DNA from: Eutypa lata
Taxonomy: Eukaryota > Ascomycota > Sordariomycetes > Xylariales > Diatrypaceae
NCBI GenBank assembly: GCA_022661535.1
Contig: JAKULF010000005.1
Location: forward strand, 4,092,001-4,156,000
Length of the DNA stretch: 64,000 bases
Reading direction: 5' to 3'
In this document: one piece after another, positions 35,267 to 47,321 of the stretch
How the letters are laid out: each line of letters begins with the position of its first letter
Numbering within the stretch: the first letter of the stretch is position 1
Program-made: the position numbers and the translations under genes
The notes under the pieces: model-generated
What the model saw: the letters and a program-made list of their open reading frames with translations, nothing else
Databases searched by the model: none
What the model was told of the DNA's origin: nothing

Positions 35267-37384
35267 CTATGGTTGAGATTGGTATCGCATCTCAAGCAGC
35301 CAGTTCCCATCAAAATCGATGCCTCGACGGATCTTCGTGGATGTCTTACGCCAGATAGAGCCGAGACCAATATCAGCTAGGTAGAGAACCCATTCAGTAT
35401 CGGCAACTCCCATCTCTAGGGCCTTCAGCAGACCTTGTTTCGGGGCACCTAACGCGACGACCCAACGTGGACGGATGTGCAGCTTGATGCCATCGATTAT
35501 TGCGACCTTCCCCGTGGAGGGATCAATGCCGCTGGGAATATCGATAGACATGGCGAACGCTTCAATTCGATTGGCCCATTCCATGAGTTCATAGGTAGTA
35601 GCTTGATCACTCATGCGCAGCTCTTCGAAGGAGATCGTGAGGCCCAATAAGGCATCGATAACCAATGTGACGGACAGATGAGACGAGGGCTTTAAGCTCG
35701 TAGCATTCTTGCTGAGTTGCTCGAAAAGCTCTGACTTCGTGTGAATACTGCCGCCGAAGTTGCGGAAAAGCCGGATCTGTTTTCGGAGATCTTCGAGAAG
35801 CTCTGCCTCGCGCTCGATTCCGACGACGCAGATCAGAACACTGAGACCATGGTTTCTGAGGTGGCGACCAGCCGCGATTGCTCTGGAGCCCGACTTGTTG
35901 TTGCCAGCCAAGATGACGATGGTTGTAGGACTGGTGCTCGGAGGAGCGACTGCTTGCTGCTGGAGTATAAGGGCAGGGTCCTCCAAAGCTTTGACAGCTA
36001 CGCAGGAGATGCCTCGGCCTGCATTCTCAGCCATGAGATCTTCTGTATAGCCAAACTCATTTTGAGCGACATTCTCAGCTACGAGCATCTGTAAATGGGT
36101 GACCGTTTCAACGCGCCGTTTCATAGGTAGAATGTAAAGTCCTGACAAGTTGGCAGATGAGGCAAGCCCAGAATTGACACGCCCTAAGCTTCCGGAACCT
36201 ACTGTGGCGCTAGCTTTGCGGGACTGGGATCGTCGGCTTGTGGAAACCCGTGAGTCTCCTCGTAAGCGCGAGGTTCTACCACTACCTTCCTGTCCACTCT
36301 GTCGATCACCATTATTGAGATTCCCATCATCAGCTTCGCTCTTCCAGAAATCATCAGGCGTATCCTTGATCTTTGTCGAGGTTGCCGGAGATGGCAAGTC
36401 GAGAACATTCTCCGAGTAGTGGATATTCTTTCCTCCAGCGGTTCCAGGCTTCGGTCGCGGAAGGCGGTTGTGCGAAACTAGTCGTTCAGCTTCGTCAATC
36501 TCATCTCGAGCCTTCATCTCATCGAAGATGGTACGCTTATCGAACATGGCCAATCCTTGCTGGAAGTCAAAGTCGCCGGCTTCCTGAACATCGGTAACAT
36601 CCTCCGAAGCCCAGCCATTGGCAGCATTCGGACCAGCCCGGCCTTTCTGGGCCCTTTTAAGAGATGCAAAAGGCTGGAATGATTTTGTAGATTGTAGCAT
36701 GGGAGTCTGTCTCCAACCTTTGCCTTGATTAGATCGGGTGGCGCTGGTTTCGGCAGAAGCATTGTTATCGTTGTTGTTGCCATTGCGGTCCTTCTTCCGA
36801 GCTCGGTTACGGCTTCTCTTATTTCTTGCTGCCGGTTGAGTCGTTGGAATTGTAGATTGTTCCTGAACCTCTTCATCCTCAGTAGTATCAAGTCTAGTAG
36901 GGTCGGTCGGATCTAAAGCTAGCTGGCCTATGGACGTATTCAAATTAGGCACAGTAGTCGTGTCGGACTCTTCCGATGAAAAGGTCTGGAGGTCGGCAGG
37001 ATTGGGAACTGGAGGATCACGTTTCTCTGCTGTGTTTGGTAGGCGCGCGGTGTGGTTGGTTTGTGAGGACTCAGATCGACGACCGACACTAACGATGGCA
37101 GGATCTTGGAATGGAGGCTTCGGCGCTACCGATACAGCTGGTGCCGGAACTGAAGCAACAGGTGGAGGCACAAACCCATCCTTCAATACCTGAAGATCTT
37201 TAATTTGAGTCGCGAGGATTTGAATTCGGCCTACTAGCTCCTTGGTCCCGAGAAAAATAGCGTTGTCAAGAGTAATACGTTCACGAGGCACAAGATCTGA
37301 GATGAAACCTTGAACTCGCCCGTTAGGTGGATTTTGGAGGGTAACGATGACGGATTTTCGTAGCCACTGTGATGTATCTGCCAT
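35267..37384 (-). CDS. EDC3: Enhancer of mRNA decapping Edc3
   Basis: Scaffold of the Dcp1/Dcp2 decapping complex in P-bodies; 705 aa, intronless. The N-terminal LSm-like domain (about 1-65) begins MADTSQWLRKSVIVTLQNPP and includes VQGFISDLVPRERITLDNAIF. A long disordered linker rich in Pro, Ser, Thr, Asn and Arg follows. The FDF motif GDFDFQQGLAMFDK and downstream IFDEMKARDEIDEAERLVSHNR (about 260-305) form the helicase (Dhh1) binding element. The C-terminal YjeF_N domain (about 425-690) shows MLVAENVAQNEFGYTEDLMAENAGRGI, ILAGNNKSGSRAIAAGRHL and AMSIDIPSGIDPSTG. Domain order and length fit fungal Edc3. Family roles are known from yeast and flies. A degenerate 27-bp repeat field lies upstream of the start. 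Confidence 0.95.
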   Translation of the reverse strand: MADTSQWLRKSVIVTLQNPPNGRVQGFISDLVPRERITLDNAIFLGTKELVGRIQILATQIKDLQVLKDGFVPPPVASVPAPAVSVAPKPPFQDPAIVSVGRRSESSQTNHTARLPNTAEKRDPPVPNPADLQTFSSEESDTTTVPNLNTSIGQLALDPTDPTRLDTTEDEEVQEQSTIPTTQPAARNKRSRNRARKKDRNGNNNDNNASAETSATRSNQGKGWRQTPMLQSTKSFQPFASLKRAQKGRAGPNAANGWASEDVTDVQEAGDFDFQQGLAMFDKRTIFDEMKARDEIDEAERLVSHNRLPRPKPGTAGGKNIHYSENVLDLPSPATSTKIKDTPDDFWKSEADDGNLNNGDRQSGQEGSGRTSRLRGDSRVSTSRRSQSRKASATVGSGSLGRVNSGLASSANLSGLYILPMKRRVETVTHLQMLVAENVAQNEFGYTEDLMAENAGRGISCVAVKALEDPALILQQQAVAPPSTSPTTIVILAGNNKSGSRAIAAGRHLRNHGLSVLICVVGIEREAELLEDLRKQIRLFRNFGGSIHTKSELFEQLSKNATSLKPSSHLSVTLVIDALLGLTISFEELRMSDQATTYELMEWANRIEAFAMSIDIPSGIDPSTGKVAIIDGIKLHIRPRWVVALGAPKQGLLKALEMGVADTEWVLYLADIGLGSIWRKTSTKIRRGIDFDGNWLLEMRYQSQP

Positions 37385-38541
37385 AGTCGACGGCTGCTTG
37401 AAGGCCGCAAGTAGACAAGTCGGTAAAACTGAGGTTGGCGAGGCGAACTAGGAATGTCGAGGATACCGGATTAGAAGAGTTGACACTGTGATGTAGAGGT
37501 GGACGGTAACAAAGTCGGTAAGGCTGGCGATGTTGAGGAAGTCACGAGTCAACAATATCAAGGTAGTAGGGTCCCAGTGTTGCAGAATTCGGGAAAGCCG
37601 ATAGTATTCGCAAAATAGGAGAAGTCCAATGCTGAGAAATTTGGTAAAATCGGGTAACTGTGTGAACGTTCAGGAAGTTGGCAAAGTCGACGATGCTAAG
37701 GAACTTGGTGATATGGACCACGTTGAAAGGGTTTGGTACGTTTGCCTGTTGCGAGGAAGTCGGTAAGGCCGACAATGTTTACGAGCCTTGGGAAGAAGTT
37801 GAAAACGTTGCCGTCGATGTCGCTGTGGCCAAATATTAACGTGGATGCACGTTAAGAGAGATGATAACGCTTAGACTAGTTACTTAGCTAGCCTGAGATG
37901 AAAATCCCGAAAATCCCCTCGATGGCAGATTTAGAGCCGCTAATGAACGTTCAACGCCACCTGCAGCCTTAGAATTATGTCCGTCTCGATGAGTTGTATC
38001 GGGCTCTGGGAAGAGTGACGAGGTTGTAATTATCTATAAGGTTTGACGTCGTTGAAGCAGCAAAATGCGATTAATTAATGGAACGAAGACTTCTTATCGA
38101 TAAATAAATGAAATCATTTGTTACGTGCATGCTGTTACATGTGCTAACCGCTAACTAACTATGTAACTTTAATTCAACTTCGAAACCTGGGAACCTGCAT
38201 ATTGCATAAATCTAACATGCACTTATCATCTACTACGACATTCATGGGAACGAATCATAATTTGTAAAACAAGCGCCAACTTGTTCGTAAAATGCTCAAT
38301 TTGTAGTCTTTTTATATGAGCAGAAAAGCAGTGTAACATTGAATCTCAGTCTCTACCTACCTCAGGAATTGTAGTTCGGATTGGATTATCGAAATGTTGT
38401 GACATAAGTTAAGGTTAAGACAAATGCTACCACTGGCTATGATGCGTTACGTTTTGTGGTATCCAAATAATTACCTATATAGTTATCTAAGCTTCTGAAC
38501 AGACTACAACGACAAATGGCATAGCCAGCCAGCCAGTTCAC
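37385..38541. promoter_or_regulatory. edc3 upstream region and DMT transporter 3' flank
   Basis: Spacer of about 1.16 kb between two minus-strand genes. The half next to edc3 is GC-richer and occupied by the degenerate tandem repeat described separately; the other half (about 37860-38540) is ordinary AT-rich flank. A minus frame at 37542-37775 is a by-product of the repeat. Confidence 0.55.
37413..37830. repeat. Degenerate ~27-bp tandem repeat upstream of edc3
   Basis: On the plus strand, blocks recur that open with GAAGTYGGYAARG and continue YCGRCGATGYT. The clearest copies start near 37511, 37674 and 37756; the last two are 82 bp apart (about three units) and the first is 163 bp from the second (about six). 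Weaker units (GAAGTCACGAG, GAAGTCCAATG, GAACTTGGTGATATGG, GAAGAAGTTG) fill the gaps. Copies differ strongly, so the array is old. It lies within about 450 bp upstream of the edc3 ATG. Confidence 0.65.
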
Positions 38542-40283
38542 TCAGTTTCGAAGCCCGCCACCATCTCCCCGTGACCCCAAGAGGTTGCTCTCCTCGTCAA
38601 CCGGCGGCTTTTTCTGCTGCTGCTGCTCCTTTACCGGTGTATGATTCTTCTGCAGGCTCAACCAGATAGCTGCCCCGATGATAAGGACTGCTCCCAGGAG
38701 ACTCAAGGGTGGGGGCGTCGTCCCCCAGATGACGCGCTCTATGACGAGGGCGAAGACCATCTGCAAATACGTCATGTTCGTCGCCCTCCCAGCTTTCTCC
38801 CTCTTCAGGCCCTCCGTCAATAGGAACTGGAGTAAGAAGCCTGCGATCCCGATGATGGTGAGCAAGGTCCTGCATGGTATTAATTCGCTGATTAGCATTT
38901 GTTCTTTGCTATTTCTTTTCTTGAATTTGTATAGATATACATCATACGCTAGGAAAAGAAGAAAAAGATCAAGGAGTGAAATAAGCTTACCATTGCATAG
39001 CCCCATGCGGAAGCACAAACTTGAGATCGGGGTGAACCAGGATGATAGCAGCCGACCCGACCGTAGCCACCAGAGCGAAGTAATTGACGCTGACGAGGGA
39101 GTGGGCGCGCTTCCCGATGACGCGGATCGTGGTGTAGGCGACGGCGGCAGCGAACGTGCCGAGCACGGCGCAGATGACGGCGGAGCCGCGCTGGGCGGAC
39201 GAGGTAGGGGGCTCGGGCACCAGGCCGCCGCGCGACGGAGGGGGCTGGTCTGCCGTGACCAAGCTGCTGACGGCGGCTCCGTAGTCATACTCATAGCCGT
39301 GTGCGGATTTCGGGTCCGCGACTTCGTGGGGGAAGAGGAAGGGCGGCCGGGCTACTAGGAGCACACCGGTGAGTGCGATCACGCCTGCTAGGGCTTCCGA
39401 GAGGGTGTATGGTTCCTGCGATACGAGGTAAGTCAAGCTAAGCAGTTGCAGAGATGTTCTGGGCGGGACTTACCCTCAACCAGACGTAGCACACGAAAGC
39501 GGTCAAAGTAGGGACGAGGAAAGAAATAACGGTCGAATCGGCGAGGTGTAGGTATGTCAGCGAATCTAGGATCACGCACGTTAGCGAAGTTCAGGGCGTG
39601 TGTATACATTACACGTACAATACGAGCCGAAGAGGCCGGCGAACCCAGCCAGCCCGCGCAGGATGAGCAAGCCCCTGATGCCGCGCTTCCCAAAGGGGAA
39701 ATCAGGGACCTGCTGGTACCACATGTATAGGAAGCCGAGGATAGCGGTAGCCAGCATGCGCACGAATATGATCTGAAGCGCGTGGAATTGGTTCGACTCG
39801 CCGCTCGTCAGCAGCTTTGCAGCCGTGCTCATCTGTAGGTAGGGAGTTGGGCGTTAGCACAACAGAGCCAGTTATTCAGACAGCCAGGGTCTATAGCGTA
39901 GAATGAGGAAGGGGTAGGGGTAAAGTATAAATAGGGGAATATCTGCGGGGGTAAGCAGTAAGTAAGCAGGTACGCACGATGGAACCGAAAGTCTGCGCCA
40001 GGAAGACAAAGAACAGGCCGATATTCCTCCTGTAAAACCCCTTCAGGCCATCCCAAGTCCGGTACCGCCAGGGCTTCTGCTGCTGCTGCTCTTCTCCGTT
40101 TTCCTCATCATCCCGAGGCGGCAGCGACGGCCCCTCGGCCTCGGAGCCGGAGCCGGCATTGCTGCCCGGGCTTCGGCTAGCGGCAGGGCTAGCGGCGAGA
40201 CCGGAAGACGAGGAGGAGCTCGAGGTATCGTCGGCTCGGACGCTCACCGCGTCTGCACCGATTTTCGTAGCGCCGTAGTTCAT
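38542..40283 (-). CDS. Drug/metabolite transporter (EamA/DMT family)
   Basis: Multi-pass membrane protein of 454 aa, expected to move a small metabolite or nucleotide-sugar-like solute; the substrate is unknown. Exons (minus): 40283-39978, 39832-39619, 39565-39474, 39415-38991, 38869-38542. A cytosolic N-terminal tail is rich in Ser, Glu and Gln (QQQQ run). The first EamA repeat covers LFFVFLAQTFGSI, IIFVRMLATAILGFLYMW, LRGLAGFAGLFGSYYSLTYLHLADSTVISF and LAGVIALTGVLLV. A loop of about 50 residues follows (DQPPPSRGG). The second repeat has AVLGTFAAAVAYTTIRVIGK, FALVATVGSAAIILV, TIIGIAGFLLQFLL and LSLLGAVLIIGAAIWL. The paired repeats and the ADSTVISFLVPTFTA block match fungal DUF6/EamA proteins. 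The C-tail contains another QQQQ run. Confidence 0.9.
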
Positions 40284-41157
40284 GTTTTCCCACCTATATA
40301 CATATATAACCCGCAGTCGAGGGGGCGAAAGTAAGCATTTAAAAGAAAGAGTGGAGATAGGTGTCCGCGAAGGAACTTTTCTTGTGTTACCCCACACTAT
40401 AGCGATTACATACTTATGTAGCAACCTACCACGTGCATAATGTGCCGAGAAGCGCATATATATAAATAATTACCTGAACGTACCATAACATTATTATCCT
40501 CGTTCATTCATCTCTGAAGCATCCTTAGGAGAACACTCAAACTGAAACGACATACGTAAACATGTATTGGTGGTTAACTCTAGCGTAGCCGCATGCCGAA
40601 TTATACACTACCAGTTTCTTGAACCGGCGCGCTAAACGGTAGTAATATATGTAGTATATTTCACCTCCTGAATTGGCATTTAAGTTGATTTCATTATGAT
40701 CGCGTCTACCATTAACGTTCGTACCCACTATAGCCGCTGCCACATTAAACCTCCATGCCATCTGAGCATATCTAAGTCTGACAGTCATGCAAGCGAAAGG
40801 TAAGCGAACCAGTGCCTTCACAAGTCGGTATGGCATACCAAAATCTATAGCCTCAAACTTGTATTGTGGTAGTGTGGTTTGATAGGCCGACATGAAGAGA
40901 CGACACACTAACGGATATAGTAATGTTTAATGAGTTCTCCCGGTGTGTTGACATGTTTGGATCTTTCATCATATCCCAGTGACTGAGCTACCATCGTAAT
41001 AGGTCATCCCACATAGACGGATGCTGGCCACTCTTCCGCAACGCCTTTTGGAGAAATGTCTCCTACCAAGAAATCATTATGGGTACTCCCCCTTCTAAGA
41101 ACACCCAGTTTAAGCTGGTGGCTTCCGAAAAACTCCATAACCCCTCGTTTGAAAAGT
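40284..41157. other. Intergenic, no gene seen
   Basis: AT-rich spacer of 874 bp between two minus-strand genes. A minus frame at 40537-40908 lacks domain features and is not called. Confidence 0.5.
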
Positions 41158-43911
41158 TCATGCGTACGCTGACGCCATGGCCTCCTCGTCGTCGTCCAGA
41201 TCTACAACTTGTCTAGGGACACCCTTTTGCCTAAGCGGGTCAGTTGAGCCCTGGAATGCGAAATCCGAGATAGTAGGTGGCTTTTTCGGCTTAATAGCTG
41301 ATTCCGCACTGTATAATTTGTTGTAGAAATTGGTGACCCGGGGATGCGCTATAACCTTGTTCTTGTCAAAACGTAACACCTGCAAACCTTGTTGGCTTGT
41401 GGCACGACTAAGTGCGACATATGCCTGTCCTTTCTCGAATACCTTGCCCAGATCCACTTTGACTCGTTCTAATGTCTGTCCCTGAGCTTTGTGAATGGAG
41501 AGGGCCCAGGCTAGGATAAGAGGCAGTTGCTTCCGTTGTGCTTGCACCTCGCCGTTAGGAAGCTCGACTTTCCAATCCTCTGGAATACATAGAAGAGCGC
41601 GGTGAGTGCCATCGGTTGCACTGAACTGAACGATGGGGTACTCTTTCAAGTCTTTCAGCCCTCCTAGGTCTCGGCTGTATGATTCGAGCTTTCTCTTGGA
41701 GCGGGGATCCACCTCTGCATCATCATCGCCAGGTTCGCCCCCATCACGATTAGTAGTAAACGCGAAGGCGGCTTCACTCGAGAAGCCGATTACCTTGCCC
41801 AGGGATCCATTGACCAAGGTTTCGTCTAAATTCTTGATGAGCATAACTTGAGCCCCCTTTTTTAGATCAATAGTCTTGGGTGACATCATGTGCTGAAGCA
41901 GTTTGTCGCGAATATTTGGATCACCTGAATCAACGGATTCAAACCGACGCACTGAACCGGGTAAGCTTTGCAATCGCATGTCGTTCGATCTGTCAACTTC
42001 AAAGCGCGTAGGAAATCTGTAGTATGTTAGTCGAGTTTTCACTAGAAGCGAACGTGGAACTATACAATTCAGTCGCTGACAGGCCATCTTCTAAGCTTAA
42101 TGGACGTGAGAGACTCTTGAAACACTGGACAGTTTCGTTGCTGATTCTTCCAAGACGCATTTCATTCAACATCGAGGCAAATTCTGAAGAAAATTAGCTG
42201 GGCATGAGCGCGGGACATGAGATAATAACTAACCTGGATCTTTCTGGCGGAAAACTTGGGTCAAACCAATGGTATGGTCAATTGAAGTGTTCCAGGTCGC
42301 TGCTTCGAAGGCGAATTTAATGTCTTTCTTCCCACCTCCGTCAGGGACAGGGGGAAGCTGAAAGAAATCGCCCGTTATGATAAGCTGGATTCCACCCCAG
42401 GGCCTGCCATTGTTTCGTATTGTCCGAGCAATTTGCGCGAGTTTATCGAATAGGTCTCCATCAACCATGGAGACCTCATCAATGATGAGTGTGTTTGTTC
42501 TGAGCCACCTGTTTTTCGCTTTGGGGTTACGACGAATCTTTCTGACAAGCGTTGGCACATCCTCCTTGCCAAGACCGATTCCAGCGAAACTATGTAAAGT
42601 CATGCCTCCAATATTGCAAGCAGCAAGACCAGTAGAGGCCGTCACACTAAGACGTTCTGGATCTCGAACCCACTTCCTTTTCAGCTCCTGGATGATGGCT
42701 CGCATTAATACTGATTTACCTGTACCGGCAGGACCGGTGAAGAAGACGCTCTGCTTATTCTTAATGACCAGATCGATAACTTGCTGCTGTTCGGAACTTA
42801 GTGAGATGGCAGATGCATTAGCTTTCGACTTGGGATGTGTCTCTGCCGTGGCCTGTCCGACTTCAGATTCCGATTTCTTGCTGGCGGCTTTGAGCTTCCC
42901 CTGCTTCTCCTTATACGCACTCGGCGTCATATCCCACAATTGGCCCTTTTTGGAATTTGGGGGTGGTGTGGAGGTCGGCTGCTGCGATTCTAGTCCTGCC
43001 CAGGTTCCCCGTGTGTCGTCCTCATCTAGTCGTTTTGGCTCTTTCTCTGACTTGAAACCTGGAGGTAGTTTTGTCCTCTTCTTAGCGATAAGAGGGACCG
43101 CTGACGAGGAATTTTCTGATGACTGGCGCTTCAAGGTGTTTCCGGTGAGGTTTGAAGGGTGAAAGGTCTTCTTTGTGAGAGGGGGAAACATGTGTTCCTG
43201 TGGGGAAGAGGACCAAGGAATCTGTGTGGAAGATGGCGCTGTTGGTAGGACTGGCGGACGTTCGGGTGTTGCGGCGGCCTTAGTGATGGATGGCATAGCT
43301 GGCAGGGCGCCATGGCATTCGTAATCTAACTCGAGATTATCGTCGTCGCTGAAGTCATCAACCGATATAAACACGGGAGGTTGCTGTTTTGCATTTGAAC
43401 CAACAGCACTGGCCACAGTTGTCGCCTCTTCCGTAAACGATCCAGCATTATTACAGAGCGATGCAACACTGTTGGTTGAATTATAGCTTGTATTTGACGT
43501 CGTATCAGAATCTCCTCGGGCAAATGGGCGCATAATATTACTAGATGATGAGCTCAAAGGGTTGACGCTTGATGTCCTGGAAGATACTGAACTAGTATCA
43601 GACTGCCCCTTGCCGCGGCCATTCTTGAACGACTGGATAATGTTGCCATCCTGAACGCTAGGGCTGCTTGACGGAAACAGTTGCTTCGCCAAGGGAGGAT
43701 TGTTGTTGGTCGCAGGCGGCTTTGAGGCACGATATTGATTATTGGCTCTGCCTAACATGGTGTCGGAAGTAGCAGAAGGCTGGTTGTTCCCAGCTGCATG
43801 AGCATATGCATGTAGTTGATCAGGTATTGACCGCTGTCTTGGGATCTGTCGGGCGAATAAAGGTCTCGAAGGTCTCAGAGGCAGTCCAAATCGTACGATA
43901 CCAGCATACAT
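41158..43911 (-). CDS. PIF1: PIF1-family 5'-3' DNA helicase
   Basis: ATP-dependent helicase acting on G-quadruplexes, telomeres and mitochondrial DNA. Exons (minus): 43911-42234, 42183-42066, 42016-41158 (884 aa). The open frame continues upstream to a TTG but its only nearby ATG (43989) is followed by a stop, so 43911 is the first usable start. The first residues (MYAGIVRFGLPLRPSRPLFARQIPRQR) are Arg-rich without acids, a likely mitochondrial presequence; later Met codons could give a nuclear form. About 380 disordered Ser/Asn/Pro-rich residues follow. The helicase core starts LSSEQQQVIDLVI, Walker A is GPAGTGKS, Walker B is LIIDEVSMVDG, and ITGDFFQLPP, GAQVMLIKN and the C-terminal ALSIHKAQGQTLERVKVDL with AYVALSRATSQQGLQVL follow. 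The 51-nt intron joining TELF to PTRF restores the conserved block. Confidence 0.95.
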
Positions 43912-44763
43912 ACAGGAGGTAGCTGGTAGGACCGAAGATGTCAAATCAATGGGGGAGGGAAGTTGCTGTATCAGGGCTTCCAACTACATGTTCTGAGGCA
44001 ACAAAACAATAGTTAAAGGCTCATCTCATCTTAATTCAAAACTTAAAATGTGAATTACTATTATTACCTGGTTATAGTGGGGGAGGAAGTCGCGTTACAG
44101 GGCGCGTCAATTCTGTTTAATGACTGGATAGTGTAACCGAGTTTTAGCGTGAATGGGGCATTATGATATAAAGGAGCTATTTGATTGGTCCAAATATTAC
44201 GTAGCTTATGCATGTGTTAACACCAATTGCTGCATACATGGCATTATGCATGTATGACAGCATTATTCCAGTAGTGTACCTTCAAGATCATTTATCTCTA
44301 GGAGTCGAATACCAAGGCTATCTGCAATATAATAAATACATGGTTCTCTTTCTATATAAGATATCGAGTGGTTGTATGTCATCATTTTTTAATATAAACA
44401 GTTCAACACACAAGAAATACCTAGGTACCAGTGAGGTAAGCTCATGGTTTGGAAGCTACATTCCAATGCATCCATGTAGTACTTGGACACTCCTAGGCAG
44501 AACTTCTAGGCTCCTACCTCTCCTACCTAGGTACCTTGAAACCCATTCAAATCAATCAACGTCGTGCCCGTATAATAAGTCGATAGATCCAACAAAGAAA
44601 TCCCCAATCCCTTTCATCTTACATTTCAATCTGGAGATTTAAACAAGCCACGGTTGCTTTTCTCGCTTTTGGTCTCAGGTCAATCAAGCGCTAAGACTAT
44701 CGGGTAATTACATAAAGATTTCCTAGGTAAAGCAACCTCGTGAACTTGGATAGGAGAGAGAGC
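43912..44763. promoter_or_regulatory. Divergent promoter of PIF1 and LIG4
   Basis: 852 bp between two outward-facing DNA-maintenance genes. It includes CCTAGGTAC palindromes near 44421 and 44528. A 144-codon plus frame at 44208 ends before LIG4 and has no recognisable domain. TATA-like TATATAAG sits near 44353-44360. Confidence 0.5.
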
Positions 44764-47278
44764 ATGAGTCAAAAACAACAACGCCCTCGGGATCCCGGTG
44801 CCGAAGATGAAGAAATCGCCCAATATACTATCAATGGGCATACGCTCGAAGAGCTCGATGAAAAGTGAGTTGGTAGAGCTAAAGTAAGACCCTCGATAAC
44901 AATGAATTGACCTTCCTTGGCAGGTATCCAAGTAGGCCTCGGAATCATTCAAGGACCTTGTTCTTCTGGGAATTGCCCAAAAATTTGTTCAACCCTATGA
45001 ATGAGAATAAAAAGCTGCCTTCTGGTCCGCGTCAAAAAAAGGCTACCCGAGGGGCTAGTAAACTCTCCCCACACGAACAGCGCCGCAACATCATCGAGCG
45101 ATTCATCGCTCGATGGCGCAAAGAAGTCGGGAACGATTTTTATCCAGCGCTTCGTCTGATATTGCCCCATAAAGACCGAGACAGAAGCGTGTATGGTCTG
45201 AAGGAAAACAGTATAGGTAAATTGCTTGTCAAGCTCATGAAAATCGACAGAAACTCAGAAGATGGGTATAACCTGCTTCATTGGAAGCTTCCCGGCCAAT
45301 CCACCGCCAGTCGGATGGCCGGAGATTTCGCTGGAAGATGTTACGAAGTGTTATCAAAGCGACCTATGCGCGTCGATCCAGGAGAAATGCGCATAGCAGA
45401 GGTCAACCAGTTACTTGACAAGCTCGCAGCGGCATCCGGGGAGAAAGAACAGTTGCCCATTCTTGAAATCTTCTATCAGCATATGAACCCCGAAGAGCTC
45501 ATGTGGTTGATCCGGATCATCCTAAAGCAAATGAAAGTGGGTGCTACAGAAAAGACATTCTTGGATATATGGCATCCCAATGCAGAACGGATGTTTAACA
45601 CATCTTCAAATCTACGTGTAGTGTGTTGGGAGTTGTTCGACCCCTCGATAACTCTTGACGACAGCCGCATGCAGATATCGTTACTGGACTGTTTCCAACC
45701 TCAGTTGGCCAATTTCCAGACGTCCGCTTCTTTCCAAAAGATGGTCGACAGGCTCAACAAGTCTAGCCAGTCGAATGATAAGGAATACTGGATAGAAGAG
45801 AAACTGGACGGCGAACGAATGCAGCTACACATGATGGAAGATGACAACCTGCCAGGTGGGAAGAGATTCTGTTTTTATTCAAGAAAGGCTAAAGACTACA
45901 CATATCTGTATGGCGAAAGTTTCTACGATGAAAGTGCGCTCACACGTTTTATCAAGAACGCATTCGATCCTGGTGTTCGTAATATCATTCTCGATGGCGA
46001 GATGGTTACATGGGATGCTGAGTCCGATAAGATTATGAAATTCGGGACTCTCAAGACCGCAGCTCTTTCAGAACGGCACAACCCCACAGATGACGGACAT
46101 AGGCCGGTGTTCCGAGCCTTCGACATTCTCTTCCTGAACGACCAGCCATTGACGCAGTATACCCTGCGAGATAGGCGCAATGCGCTCGAGAAGGCCGTCT
46201 TGGGGGAGCCGCGGCGACTTGAGGTACATGGATACACTAAGGCTACGACGCCAGATGTGATCGAACCATTACTACGTAAAGTGGTCGCAGAAGCGGGTGA
46301 GGGCCTTGTTCTGAAGAATCCTCTCTCTGCGTATCAGCTCAACGCGCGCAATGATGACTGGGTAAAGGTTAAACCTGAGTACATGGACGACTGGGGTGAG
46401 AATTTCGACTGTGTGGTCATCGGTGGCTATTTCGGGTCTGGCCACCGTGGTGGGCGCTTGTCGTCGTTCCTGTGCGGACTTCGCGCAACAGAGAACGACA
46501 TAATGGCTGGCGCGGACCCGGAGAAGTGCTACAGTTTCTGCAAAGTCGGCGGTGGCTTCTCTACTGAAGACTTCGCCAACATCCGGCACTATACGGATGG
46601 CAAGTGGACGCCCTGGGACTCGAGCCGGCCGCCGACCAAGTACATCGAGCTTGGCGGAACCGGAAGAGACAGGCAGGCCGAGAAGCCCGACGTCTGGATC
46701 CGTCCCAGCAAGTCCGTCGTCATCTCCGTCAAGGCGGCCAGCATCGGAGCGTCCAACAACTTCGCCAAGAACATAACGTTACGGTTTCCCCGGTTCCGGT
46801 CCCTCAGGTCCGACAAACGGTGGGATCAAGCCATGGACTACGATGAGTTCCTAGCGATCGGTCGGCGGAACGAGACAAAGATGAAGGAGAAGCAGATGGA
46901 AATCGAGAAGAAGAAGAAGAAGGGCCGGACGGCCAAGCGCGCCAAGAAGGAGGTTATCATCGTTGGCCAGGATACTAGCAATGCGGTTGCAGAATTCGCG
47001 CCGCGACCGACAACGACATCATCGACCAAGATCTTCGAGGGCCTGGAGTTCTGCGTGCTCACGGAATGCACCGCGCCCGTCAAAAAGACCAAGGCGCAGC
47101 TCGAAGGCATGATCAAGGCGAACGGCGGCAAGATCTCGCAGCGCGCGAACCCGAACAGCGAGCAGCTGCTGCTCGCCGATAAGAAGGTCATAAAGGTGGC
47201 CAGCTTGATCAAGGCGGGCGAGAGGGACGGAACAGACGTAGATATCATCCGCCCGCGGTGGGTGCTCGACTGTCTCGC

Positions 47279-47321
<43 letters not shown>

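Noticed and set aside
37542..37775. 77-codon minus frame upstream of edc3
   Set aside because: It is produced by the degenerate 27-bp repeat field rather than by a gene.
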